64,000 nt of DNA, taken from NCBI GenBank assembly GCA_903858085.1, contig CAIOHJ010000289.1, positions 29,325 to 93,324 of the forward strand. Direction: 5' to 3'. The position numbers and the translations under genes were made by a program. Of the stretch, positions 19,913-27,692 are shown piece by piece; within the stretch, counting starts at the first letter, position 1; every line of letters starts with the position of its first letter. The notes beneath the pieces were generated by a model. That model worked only from the letters and a program-made list of their open reading frames with translations. It made no database searches and had not been told where the DNA came from. Source of the DNA: an uncultured Chloroflexota bacterium (GTDB lineage: Bacteria; Chloroflexota; Anaerolineae; Caldilineales; Caldilineaceae).

Positions 19913-22288
19913 ATGGCCATCGGCTGGCTAAAAATCTGGCGCGATCTGCGCTGCTACCCGCAGCAGACAGGGTACCTTCTCCTGGCTGTCGCCAGCAGCG
20001 TCTTTGTGGTGACAACGCTCCTGACAACGCACTCGTTGCTGGCCAAGAGCCTGAACCACACCCTCTCTGCTCGCCCACAGCCAGATGCCCTCTATGCCGC
20101 CAGCGGCGTGGGAAAAGCCCTTCTGGCCCAGATGCAGACGCTGCCTGGCGTCGCCCACGTCGGCGCCGGGCGAATCGAAAGCTTCCGTATGCGCTACGGC
20201 GACGAGCTGTGGCATGAACTGCGCCTGCAGGCAAGCTCTGACCTGACCCCCACCCAAGGGCTCCACCTGGTGAGCGGCACCTGGCCAACCTCTGCACCTG
20301 TGACAGTTGCCCTGGAACGCTCCAGCCAGGCTGTGACTGCCGCCCGCCCTGGCGCCACCCTCCGGCTCTATCGAGACGATCGGGGGGAAATCCCCGTCAC
20401 CGTCACCGGCCTGGTCGACGATCCCGCTGCCACCCCCAGCCGCTTCCTCAGCAACCTGCTGCGCGGCTTTGCTACGGTCGAAGGGCTCTCTGCCCTCACC
20501 GGGGAGCAAGGCTACGACTGGGTCTATGTCTTCCTGTCGCCCGATCTCACGCCGACGACACAAAAACAGACCCTGGCCGCCGTAGAAGGTCTGCTCACCG
20601 CAGACGGCTATGCCATCCACCCCCGACAGCCCGACGGTCCCAACCAGACCCTGTTCCGCTTTATTGAAGCCGCACTGCTGCTGTTGAGCGTGTTCGCCCT
20701 GCTGAGCATCCTCCTCAGCGGGGCCTGGGTCAGCCATGTCATGACCGGCATCCTGCTGCGCGAACAGACGGTCATCGGCGTGCTCAAAACCCTGGGCTTC
20801 CAACGGTGGCAGATCGCAGCGCTCTACCTGGGCCAGGCACTCTTGTTGGGAGCAGTCGCTGCCCTGGCCGGCAGCCTGCTGGGCTCTGGCGCTGGCCTGC
20901 TGGCCGCCAATGCAACGGCCTCTGGACTGTTGGACAAGTCGCTCACCCACACCGTTCCCCCCCTGTCAGGAGTTGGGGTGGGCCTGGCGGTGGGACTCGG
21001 TGCGGCACTGCTGGGCGCCTGGCAGCCGGTCTGGCACAATACCAGCATCAGCATACAGACCGTGCTGGCAACCACACCGAAGACAATGACCCGCTGGCCC
21101 CCCCACTGGCTCGCCAGCCACCTCTCCCCAGATTGGCTGTATGTGGGCCGCAATCTGCTGCGCCACCAAGGACGACTCGCCTTCACAACAGCAACATTGC
21201 TGCTCGCTGGCGTGATCTTCGTCACCACAGTCACGCTGAGCACCTCCATCGCACGCACGCTGACAACACTGATGGCCTACTGGCAGGCCGATGTACGCAT
21301 CGAAACAGCCCTCCCCGTGGGCACCTACGTGGTGCGCAACGAAGTCCTGGCGCTGCCCGGAGCAGCCAGCATCGAAGCACGCCTGGTGGAGGAGAACGTG
21401 CGCCTGCGCCCAGATGGCTCGCAATCACCCCGCCCCTTTAACCTGGTGGGGCTGCCACCCACCTCCCCCTTTCTGCAACCAACCTTGCTGGCCGGCCGCT
21501 GGCTGCGCGACGACGACCTGGCCGCTGTCGTCGTGGACAGCGAACTGCTGCGCATGGAACCCGACCTGCATGTCGGCGCCCCCCTCGTGATCCCCGTGCA
21601 GGGCACCCCGGTCACCTGGCAGATCGTGGGCGTGGCCACAGGCCAGCTGCTGGGCTATTCCCTGACCAACAGCGCCGCCGCCTACGTCAGCTACCGCTAC
21701 CTCAGCGAGCTCAGCCAGCGCAGCGGGCTGGCCAATTTCTACCTGGTGGGCACCCAAACACAGGAACCGACAGCCCAGAAGGCCCTGGCACTGCACATCG
21801 AAGAGAGCCTGCATCGCTACCGCTTCAGCCCAACCGTGCTGGAGCCAGCCTTTGTCCGCGCCGCCACCGCTCGGCAAATTTTCGGACTGGTCACCACCCT
21901 CGCCCTCGCCATGAGCCTGCTCTTTGCCCTCCTCGGCGGGCTGAGCCTGGCCAATTTGATGGGACTTGCCCTCTGGGAACGACAACGCGAGATCGGCATC
22001 CTGCGCGCAGTGGGAAGCGACAGCAGGAGCCTGACCCGCCTGCTCACCGGGGAGGCTTTGGTGATTGCCTTGGGCAGCGGCGCCGCTGCCCTGCTGGCAG
22101 CCTGGCCAGCCAGCTGGCTGCTCTGCCGACAGGTGGGCGGGGTGTTGATCAACACCCCGCTGACTTACCAATACGCAGCAGACGGGGCTGTCGGCTGGCT
22201 GCTGCTGAGCGGATTCCTGGCCTGGGCCAGCACCCAAAAAAGTATCCGGACCCTGACCCGTGGCCCTGTCAGAACCTTGCTCCGTTGA
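19913..22288 (+). CDS. FtsX/MacB-type ABC transporter permease
   Basis: Integral membrane permease of 791 residues with two FtsX-like halves. An N-terminal membrane segment lies at about 20-42, followed by an extracytoplasmic MacB-like domain of ~200 residues. Three helices follow at about 245-375, then a second amphipathic start (LAFTTATLLLAGVIFVTT), a second external domain, and three C-terminal helices from about 660 to 785. The cytoplasmic coupling segment WERQREIGILRAVGS is typical of FtsX permeases that work with LolD-like ATPases. It starts 33 bp after the propeller gene. Likely function is extraction or export of a lipoprotein, lipid or peptide, or mechanotransmission to the external domains. 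Confidence 0.88.
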   Translation: MAIGWLKIWRDLRCYPQQTGYLLLAVASSVFVVTTLLTTHSLLAKSLNHTLSARPQPDALYAASGVGKALLAQMQTLPGVAHVGAGRIESFRMRYGDELWHELRLQASSDLTPTQGLHLVSGTWPTSAPVTVALERSSQAVTAARPGATLRLYRDDRGEIPVTVTGLVDDPAATPSRFLSNLLRGFATVEGLSALTGEQGYDWVYVFLSPDLTPTTQKQTLAAVEGLLTADGYAIHPRQPDGPNQTLFRFIEAALLLLSVFALLSILLSGAWVSHVMTGILLREQTVIGVLKTLGFQRWQIAALYLGQALLLGAVAALAGSLLGSGAGLLAANATASGLLDKSLTHTVPPLSGVGVGLAVGLGAALLGAWQPVWHNTSISIQTVLATTPKTMTRWPPHWLASHLSPDWLYVGRNLLRHQGRLAFTTATLLLAGVIFVTTVTLSTSIARTLTTLMAYWQADVRIETALPVGTYVVRNEVLALPGAASIEARLVEENVRLRPDGSQSPRPFNLVGLPPTSPFLQPTLLAGRWLRDDDLAAVVVDSELLRMEPDLHVGAPLVIPVQGTPVTWQIVGVATGQLLGYSLTNSAAAYVSYRYLSELSQRSGLANFYLVGTQTQEPTAQKALALHIEESLHRYRFSPTVLEPAFVRAATARQIFGLVTTLALAMSLLFALLGGLSLANLMGLALWERQREIGILRAVGSDSRSLTRLLTGEALVIALGSGAAALLAAWPASWLLCRQVGGVLINTPLTYQYAADGAVGWLLLSGFLAWASTQKSIRTLTRGPVRTLLR

Positions 22289-22373
22289 TCGCCAGGCGGA
22301 GCTTCCGCACAGTGCCCACCACGCTGTAAAATCAACAGGAAACCCGGCTGAATTGCCGCTGATCGGAGAAGCC

Positions 22374-23144
22374 ATGCTGCAGAAAAAATTCACAAACTTG
22401 CGGAAAACCCTGGCTTTTTATCGCCAAGAAGCCGGCGTGGTCAAAGCCGAGCTGCATGAAGTGCTGCCCCTGCTCTGGGCTGACCCTTTTCTGCCTGCCA
22501 CAGATCGCGCGGATTTGATCTATCTCCTCCAGTCCTTCAAAGCGATCATGGCCAACACCAGCCTCGTCTACTGGCTGGATTATGGGACACTGCTCGGCGC
22601 CTGGCGCTGGGGAAACCCACTCCCGTGGGACTACGACGGCGACATCGGCTATCTCGCCGGACAGGCCCATCTTCTGGCAGAACAGAAGCCTGCATTCGCC
22701 AAACTCGGTATCCAACTCACCCTTTTGACAGCTTCCTATCGAAACGCATCCGTGGACCTCTCTCCCTGGATCGAGCAAGATGGCTGCATGGTACGCACCC
22801 AACATCTGAACTACCAACCAGGCTTCCTCAAAGCCATGTCAGATCGACGAGATACTTTTCCCATGCGCTGGGTGAATCCCCTGGCCGAAATTCGTTTTGC
22901 CGACGACTACTTCCCCTGCCCAAACCAGGTGGAAAAGATCTTGCGCAAACGCTACGGCAACATCGATCTGCTTCTCCCCTACCATCTCAAAACCTGGCTC
23001 TCTCCACACTTCTACCGCTATTATTGGATTTTTGCCCGCTATCGCCCCGACATCCGCCAACCAACCTGCCCGGTCACCTGGACAATTGTCCGCGCTCCCA
23101 CCCTGCTGAAAAAATTTGGAGTCACCGATGGAACCCACCGCTAA
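22374..23144 (+). CDS. LicD-family phosphotransferase-like protein
   Basis: Protein of 256 residues with the LicD/nucleotidyltransferase-fold signature: DYGTLLGAWRWG at 69-80 followed by PWDYDGDIG, giving acidic residues Asp86, Asp88 and Asp90 where LicD proteins have WDDDID. LicD enzymes move phosphocholine, or related phospho groups, from a CDP carrier to cell-surface glycans. ATG 22374 is preferred because GGAG lies just upstream; an earlier in-frame ATG at 22260 overlaps the permease gene. The open codon style looks less GC-rich than its neighbours. It overlaps the PqqD-like gene by 17 bp and is two genes from a LicC-like cytidylyltransferase. Confidence 0.8.
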   Translation: MLQKKFTNLRKTLAFYRQEAGVVKAELHEVLPLLWADPFLPATDRADLIYLLQSFKAIMANTSLVYWLDYGTLLGAWRWGNPLPWDYDGDIGYLAGQAHLLAEQKPAFAKLGIQLTLLTASYRNASVDLSPWIEQDGCMVRTQHLNYQPGFLKAMSDRRDTFPMRWVNPLAEIRFADDYFPCPNQVEKILRKRYGNIDLLLPYHLKTWLSPHFYRYYWIFARYRPDIRQPTCPVTWTIVRAPTLLKKFGVTDGTHR

Positions 23145-23400
23145 GCCGCTGCAGACGCCAGGATTTCTGCTCGAAGAACTGGACGGGGAGTTGATGCTCT
23201 ACAGCGTCGCCACAACCCGCATCCTTGCCCTCAACCAGAGCGCCGCACTGATCTGGCGGCTCTGCAGTGGCCACTATACGATCCACGAAATCGCCGCAGC
23301 ACTGGGCGACACCTACCCGGAACACACCAGCCAGATCCGGAGACAGGTCGAAGAATTGCTGACCCTGCTGCTGGCCAATGGAGCGATCGAGCTATGTTGA
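23128..23400 (+). CDS. Stand-alone PqqD-family small protein
   Basis: Protein of 90 residues matching the PqqD-like winged-helix fold. It has the conserved pattern DGELMLYSVATTRILALNQS, then LIWRLCSG, then the helix HEIAAAL and the C-terminal ...LLANGAIEL. PqqD domains bind precursor peptides for radical-SAM or kinase partners in RiPP pathways. No radical-SAM enzyme, HPrK-like kinase or obvious precursor gene lies beside it. It overlaps LicD by 17 bp and the nucleotidyltransferase by 7 bp, so expression must be tightly coupled to theirs. ATG 23128 follows TTGGAG. Confidence 0.8.
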   Translation: MEPTAKPLQTPGFLLEELDGELMLYSVATTRILALNQSAALIWRLCSGHYTIHEIAAALGDTYPEHTSQIRRQVEELLTLLLANGAIELC

Positions 23401-24143
23401 CCCCCCCCATCACAACTGCGCTCGTCCTGGCCGCCGGCCTGGGCAGCCGACTGCAACATGTGTGGTCCCACGCGCCCAAAGGGTTGCTGCCGGTCGGCTC
23501 AACATCTCTCCTCGAACGCTCGCTGGAACAGCTCCTGCGCTGCGGCATCGCCAAAGTCGTGCTGGTCACCGGCCATCAGGCGGACCAGTTCACCCCACTT
23601 GTCGAACGCTACCCGTGCATCCAAACGGCCTACAACCCTTTTTATGCGACCTCGGGGTCCATGTATTCGCTGTACTGCGCACGTACCCTGGTGTCTGGCC
23701 CGTTCCTGCTGTTGGAAGCAGACTTGCTGTACGAGGATCGCGCCCTGCACGCCCTGCTGGCCAATCCAGATGAAAGTGCCCTGCTGGTTTCGGGCTTCAC
23801 TGGGAGCGGCGATGAGGTGTATGTCGACGCCACTGGCGGCCGTGTGAATGGCCTCTCCAAAGACCGAGAGAGGCTCGCTGCCGTCAGCGGGGAGATGGTC
23901 GGCATTACCAAGGTGGCACCCCAGCTCTTCCAAAGGATGGTCGCGTACGCAGAAACCATTTTCGCCCAAACCCTTCAGCTCGAATACTGTTCAGGTTGCC
24001 TGAACGCCGTAGCCGCTACAGGAGAGCTTGCCAGCTGCACGGTAGAAGATCTCCTCTGGGCAGAGATCGACGATGCAGCCCAATGGCATCGCGTTCAGGA
24101 GACCCTTTTCCCGCGCCTGTTGGCAGCACATGCTCCCTGCTAA
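23394..24143 (+). CDS. LicC-like CTP:phosphocholine/phosphonate cytidylyltransferase
   Basis: Nucleotidyltransferase of 249 residues. The signature ALVLAAGLGSRL with a following lysine in KGLLPVG forms the nucleotide site. FYATSGSMYSL corresponds to the N-x-x-S-M-x-S-L segment of LicC-type enzymes, and LLLEADLLYE holds the metal-binding aspartate. The closest known activities are CDP-choline (LicC) and CMP-aminoethylphosphonate (PntC) synthesis; sugar-phosphate substrates are less likely. With LicD two genes upstream it could supply an activated head group for surface decoration. It is last in the run, and a hairpin follows 5 bp after the stop. Confidence 0.82.
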   Translation: MLTPPITTALVLAAGLGSRLQHVWSHAPKGLLPVGSTSLLERSLEQLLRCGIAKVVLVTGHQADQFTPLVERYPCIQTAYNPFYATSGSMYSLYCARTLVSGPFLLLEADLLYEDRALHALLANPDESALLVSGFTGSGDEVYVDATGGRVNGLSKDRERLAAVSGEMVGITKVAPQLFQRMVAYAETIFAQTLQLEYCSGCLNAVAATGELASCTVEDLLWAEIDDAAQWHRVQETLFPRLLAAHAPC

Positions 24144-24148
24144 AAAAA

Positions 24149-24188
24149 ACGCTGCATCCTCTCTGGCTTGTGCAACAGGATGCAGCGT
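24149..24188 (-). terminator. Intrinsic terminator between convergent operons
   Basis: A 12-bp perfect stem (24149-24160 with 24177-24188) surrounds a 16-nt loop. On the minus strand it is followed by a run of eight T, so it is a classical terminator for the arabinose operon. For the plus-strand LicC gene the hairpin has no T run. Confidence 0.85.
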
Positions 24189-24232
24189 CAACTTCTTGAA
24201 CCCGCTACGACACGCCTGGCCCGTTTTCTGCG

Positions 24233-24874
24233 CTACTGACCGTAGACATGCGTGTAGCGATGGTGCAGCCTGGCCACATCCTCGTCCGGGATACGGTCGG
24301 GCTGGCCCAGCTGCAGTGCCAGCCAGGCAGTCGCCGCCACATCTTCGACCATGACCGCCGCTTTCAGCGCAGCCCGCGCGCTCGCCCCCACCGTGAAGAC
24401 ACCATGATTTTTGAGCAGCACCGCAGGCGAAGAGCCGATCGACTCGACCACCACACGGCCGATCTCCTCCCCACCGATCAGGGCAAAACCACCACACGGA
24501 ATCGGCCCCCCAAATTCATCCGCCTGCGCCGTGAGATAGACCGGAATCGACCGTCCATTGGCGGCAAAGGCCGTGGCATAGCGCGAATGGGTGTGGACAA
24601 TCCCGTTGAGGTCGGGCCGGTGACGGTAGATGTACAGATGGCTGGCCGTGTCCGACGAGGGCTTGAGAGCACCCTCGACAATGTCACCCTCCAGGTCGAC
24701 CACCACCATCTGTTCCGGACGCAGTTCTTCGTAGCGGACCCCCGAAGGTTTGATGACCACCAACCCAGAATGGCTGTCCCGTGCGCTGATGTTGCCGCTG
24801 GTCCAGGTCACCAGATTCTGTTTGGGCAGCTCCAGATGCAGCCAGTGCAGCTCTTCTTTGATCGCCTCCAGCAT
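24233..24874 (-). CDS. araD: L-ribulose-5-phosphate 4-epimerase (class II aldolase family)
   Basis: Zn-dependent epimerase converting L-ribulose 5-phosphate to D-xylulose 5-phosphate; 213 residues. Family features are TWTSGNISAR, the phosphate-binding IKPSGVRY, the zinc ligands in VHTHSRYA and LLKNHGVFTVG, and a C-terminal tyrosine in HRYTHVYGQ. The size is slightly shorter than E. coli AraD (231). A related aldolase or fuculose-phosphate activity is possible, but the neighbouring ribulokinase supports AraD. GGAGGGGAG precedes the ATG. It is last in the operon, 15 bp after the kinase. Confidence 0.9.
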   Translation of the reverse strand: MLEAIKEELHWLHLELPKQNLVTWTSGNISARDSHSGLVVIKPSGVRYEELRPEQMVVVDLEGDIVEGALKPSSDTASHLYIYRHRPDLNGIVHTHSRYATAFAANGRSIPVYLTAQADEFGGPIPCGGFALIGGEEIGRVVVESIGSSPAVLLKNHGVFTVGASARAALKAAVMVEDVAATAWLALQLGQPDRIPDEDVARLHHRYTHVYGQ

Positions 24875-24889
24875 GAACTCCCCTCCCTT

Positions 24890-26569
24890 TCAACCGCCGG
24901 ACCGCGCCCGGGCTTTGAGTGCCTTGAGCCGTTTCATCACATCGTTGGCACCACGGCCAAAATAGTCGTGCAGCATCCGATATTCGGCAAACAGCTCGTT
25001 GTAGATGGCACTGGCCGCCGGGTTGGGGGTGTAGTGCTCGTCACGCACCCACGCCATGGCCCGGGTGGCTTCCTGGATCGACGCATAGCCGCCCGCTGCT
25101 TTGCCAGCCGCAACCGCTGCGTGCATCGCCGAGCCAAAAGCCCCCCCCAGTTTGGTGCCAGCCACCTTGATCGGACGGCCGGTCACGTCGGCATAAATCT
25201 GCATCAACAGCCGGTTGCGGTCGGGCAACCCCCCCGCAGCCACAATCTCATGCACCGGCACATCATGGGCCTGAAAGGCTTCAATGATCACCCGCGTCCC
25301 GTAGGCGGTCGCCTCGATCAGGGCACGGTAGATCTCCTCAGGACGGGTCGCCAGCGTCATCCCGACGATCACCCCCGTGAGATCGACGTCGACCAGCACA
25401 CTGCGATTGCCGTTCCACCAGTCCAGCGCCACCAACCCAGATTCGCCAGGGAGAAGCGCTGCTGCCTTCTCTTCAAACAGATCGTGCAGGCTGATCCCAC
25501 GCGCCGCAGCCTCAGCGGTATAAGCCGCCGGCACACAGCTCTCCATAAACCAGGCAAAATGGTCGCCGACACAGGACTGGCCAGCCTCATACCCAAAGAA
25601 GCCCGGCACAATCCCATCTTCGACATACCCACACATGCCCGGCACAATCCGCTCCTCTTCCCCCAACAACATGTGACAGTTGGAGGTCCCCATGATGATC
25701 ACCATGCGCCCTGCCTCGCTGACACCCGCAGCCGGCAACGCTGCATGGGCGTCGACATTGCCGATCGCCACCGCTGTCCCCGGCCGCAACCCCATCCAGG
25801 CCGCCGCCTCTTCCGTGAGCCCCCCCGCTCGCTCGCCCAATTGATAGATGTCGGTAGACATCTTCTCCGCAACCAGGTTCTCCAGACGCGGGTCGAGTGC
25901 CTTGAAAAACGCCTGGGGCGGATAACCGTGCTGTTTGGACCAGATGCCCTTGTAGCCGGCTGTGGTCAGGTTGCGCTTTTCTACCCCGGTCATCTGCCAG
26001 ATGATCCAGTCAGCCGCTTCGATGATGCGGTCAGCCGCAGCATAAATTTCAGGGTCCTCGTCGACAATCTGCCAGGCTTTGGGCACAAACCACTCGGAGC
26101 TGATCTTGCCGCCGTACCGGGGCAGAAAATCGTACCCTTCACGCGCAGCAATCTCGTTGAGCTGGTTGGCCTCGGGTTGCGCAGCATGATGCTTCCACAA
26201 TTTGACCCAGGCATGGGGCCGACTGCGGTACTGGGGCAGAAAACAGAGTGGGGTGCCGTCACGCAGCGTGGGCAGAATCGTGCAGGCCGTAAAATCTGTG
26301 GCGATCCCAATCACATCAGCCGGATCAACCCCGCTCTGAGCCAGCACGGCAGGTACGGCCTGCTTGAGCACTTCCAGATAGTCGGCAGGATCCTGCAACG
26401 CCCAGTCCGGCTCCAGCCGCACCTTGGAGCCGGGCAGCGTTTCGTCGATGACACCGTTGGCATAGGCATGCACGGCACTCGCTACCTCGCGACCGCTCGC
26501 AACCTCCACCAACAGTGCACGGCCTGACTCTGTGCCGTAGTCGATGCCAATCACATACTTTTCACGCAT
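24890..26569 (-). CDS. araB: L-ribulokinase (FGGY family)
   Basis: ATP-dependent sugar kinase of 559 residues, phosphorylating L-ribulose. It has the FGGY/actin-fold start IGIDYGTESGRALLV, DFTACTILP, the substrate region GNVDAHAALPAAGV, phosphate-2 IIMGTSNCHML, and the adenosine motif VAAGGLPDRNRLLMQIYAD. The length (~560) and DYGTESGR fit ribulokinase rather than xylulokinase or glycerol kinase. GAGAGG lies ahead of the ATG. It is followed 15 bp later by the epimerase and preceded by the pita-bread protein. Confidence 0.93.
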   Translation of the reverse strand: MREKYVIGIDYGTESGRALLVEVASGREVASAVHAYANGVIDETLPGSKVRLEPDWALQDPADYLEVLKQAVPAVLAQSGVDPADVIGIATDFTACTILPTLRDGTPLCFLPQYRSRPHAWVKLWKHHAAQPEANQLNEIAAREGYDFLPRYGGKISSEWFVPKAWQIVDEDPEIYAAADRIIEAADWIIWQMTGVEKRNLTTAGYKGIWSKQHGYPPQAFFKALDPRLENLVAEKMSTDIYQLGERAGGLTEEAAAWMGLRPGTAVAIGNVDAHAALPAAGVSEAGRMVIIMGTSNCHMLLGEEERIVPGMCGYVEDGIVPGFFGYEAGQSCVGDHFAWFMESCVPAAYTAEAAARGISLHDLFEEKAAALLPGESGLVALDWWNGNRSVLVDVDLTGVIVGMTLATRPEEIYRALIEATAYGTRVIIEAFQAHDVPVHEIVAAGGLPDRNRLLMQIYADVTGRPIKVAGTKLGGAFGSAMHAAVAAGKAAGGYASIQEATRAMAWVRDEHYTPNPAASAIYNELFAEYRMLHDYFGRGANDVMKRLKALKARARSGG

Positions 26570-26584
26570 GGCAGGTTCCTCTCG

Positions 26585-27673
26585 TCACAGTTCGAGAATG
26601 GCAGGACGCACGACCGAACGCCCACCGACATGGATCTCCTGGGTGGGCCAGCCTTCGATGGCAGTGAGCACCTCGTTGCCCCCAGCGCCGACCAGAATGG
26701 TATCTTCGGACTTGGTGCCGGCGATCGATGGGTTCCAGGCATAGACCTGGTTGGCCACGACCGTCTGCGCCATCCCCGGCACAGCAATCAGTTCACGCGG
26801 CTCGTAACCGGCCGGCCCCCCCTGATGATGGTATTTCCACTCGTCGGCAAAGCCGGTATCCGCATAGGCCGCCTGGCCATCCGCAAAGATCGCATCCAGC
26901 GTGCGGCCCGGCTGGGTCGCCAAAATGAAGGCCCCGTCTACCTGCGCCACCGCATCCGCCTTGATCCGCAACGAGTCAGGCAGCTTGCCAAAATGAACCA
27001 GCCGGGTGATCGAGCAGACCAGCCCGTTCTGGCGACCACACAAGACCAACATGGCGTAGTTCTCCAGCCGCTTGGCCGTAGGCAGCGGATGGCGAAAACG
27101 AAAGATCCGCTCGTCGGTGGCAATCAGGTTGACGATCGCCTGCGCCCCACGACGCTCAGCCTCGTAGGCCAGATGGGCATCGATCTCATACTCGGTCATG
27201 CCAGGAGCAACCGATCGAATGGCTGCATGCATGGCCTCGGCACAGCTGCGCCCCAGAAGACGGATCCGCTCGATCTCTTCCGGCAGGAGCAGCGAACGCT
27301 GCCAGGCCACCTCCTCAGAAACATCTCGAGCGCCGGTCAGCGGTGTGTCCGCCCCCGTACGCTTGCCAGCCACCAACTGGCCGACCATCTCATCCCCCTG
27401 ATACCAGGGGGCAACCCGCAGCTCCCAGCCAGCCGCAGACAGCCCCTCCTCCTGCTCCAGCCGCGGCGCCTCTATTGTGTTGGTGACCACATACTGGCTG
27501 TCTGCCGTGATCACCAACGTGCCGATGCCTGTCGAAGAGGCCGTGTTCACATAGGAACGGTGGCCAGCAGTCGCCCAGGCAAAGCTGCTCACCCGGCTGA
27601 GAACCAGCGCATCGAGCTCCTGTGCAGCCAGAAAGCCGCGGATCTGGTCAAGACGTGCTTGTTGCAGACGCAT
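26585..27673 (-). CDS. M24-fold (pita-bread) protein with degraded metal site
   Basis: Protein of 362 residues with an N-terminal creatinase-like domain (to about 130) and a C-terminal pita-bread domain. Aligning by eye to Xaa-Pro peptidases, both aspartate metal ligands appear lost (LVLCGRQ and CSITRLV where the family has LIDAG and SDITRTF). The histidine survives in HHQGG, the first glutamate is replaced (NPS for EPG), and the second survives in KSEDT. This resembles creatinase, which uses the fold without metal. AAAGGAG precedes ATG 27673; the extension to 27760 is rejected. Its position between sugar isomerase and kinase suggests a catabolic rather than peptidase role (inference). Confidence 0.75.
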   Translation of the reverse strand: MRLQQARLDQIRGFLAAQELDALVLSRVSSFAWATAGHRSYVNTASSTGIGTLVITADSQYVVTNTIEAPRLEQEEGLSAAGWELRVAPWYQGDEMVGQLVAGKRTGADTPLTGARDVSEEVAWQRSLLLPEEIERIRLLGRSCAEAMHAAIRSVAPGMTEYEIDAHLAYEAERRGAQAIVNLIATDERIFRFRHPLPTAKRLENYAMLVLCGRQNGLVCSITRLVHFGKLPDSLRIKADAVAQVDGAFILATQPGRTLDAIFADGQAAYADTGFADEWKYHHQGGPAGYEPRELIAVPGMAQTVVANQVYAWNPSIAGTKSEDTILVGAGGNEVLTAIEGWPTQEIHVGGRSVVRPAILEL

Positions 27674-27692
27674 ACAACAGCTCCTTTCGTGT

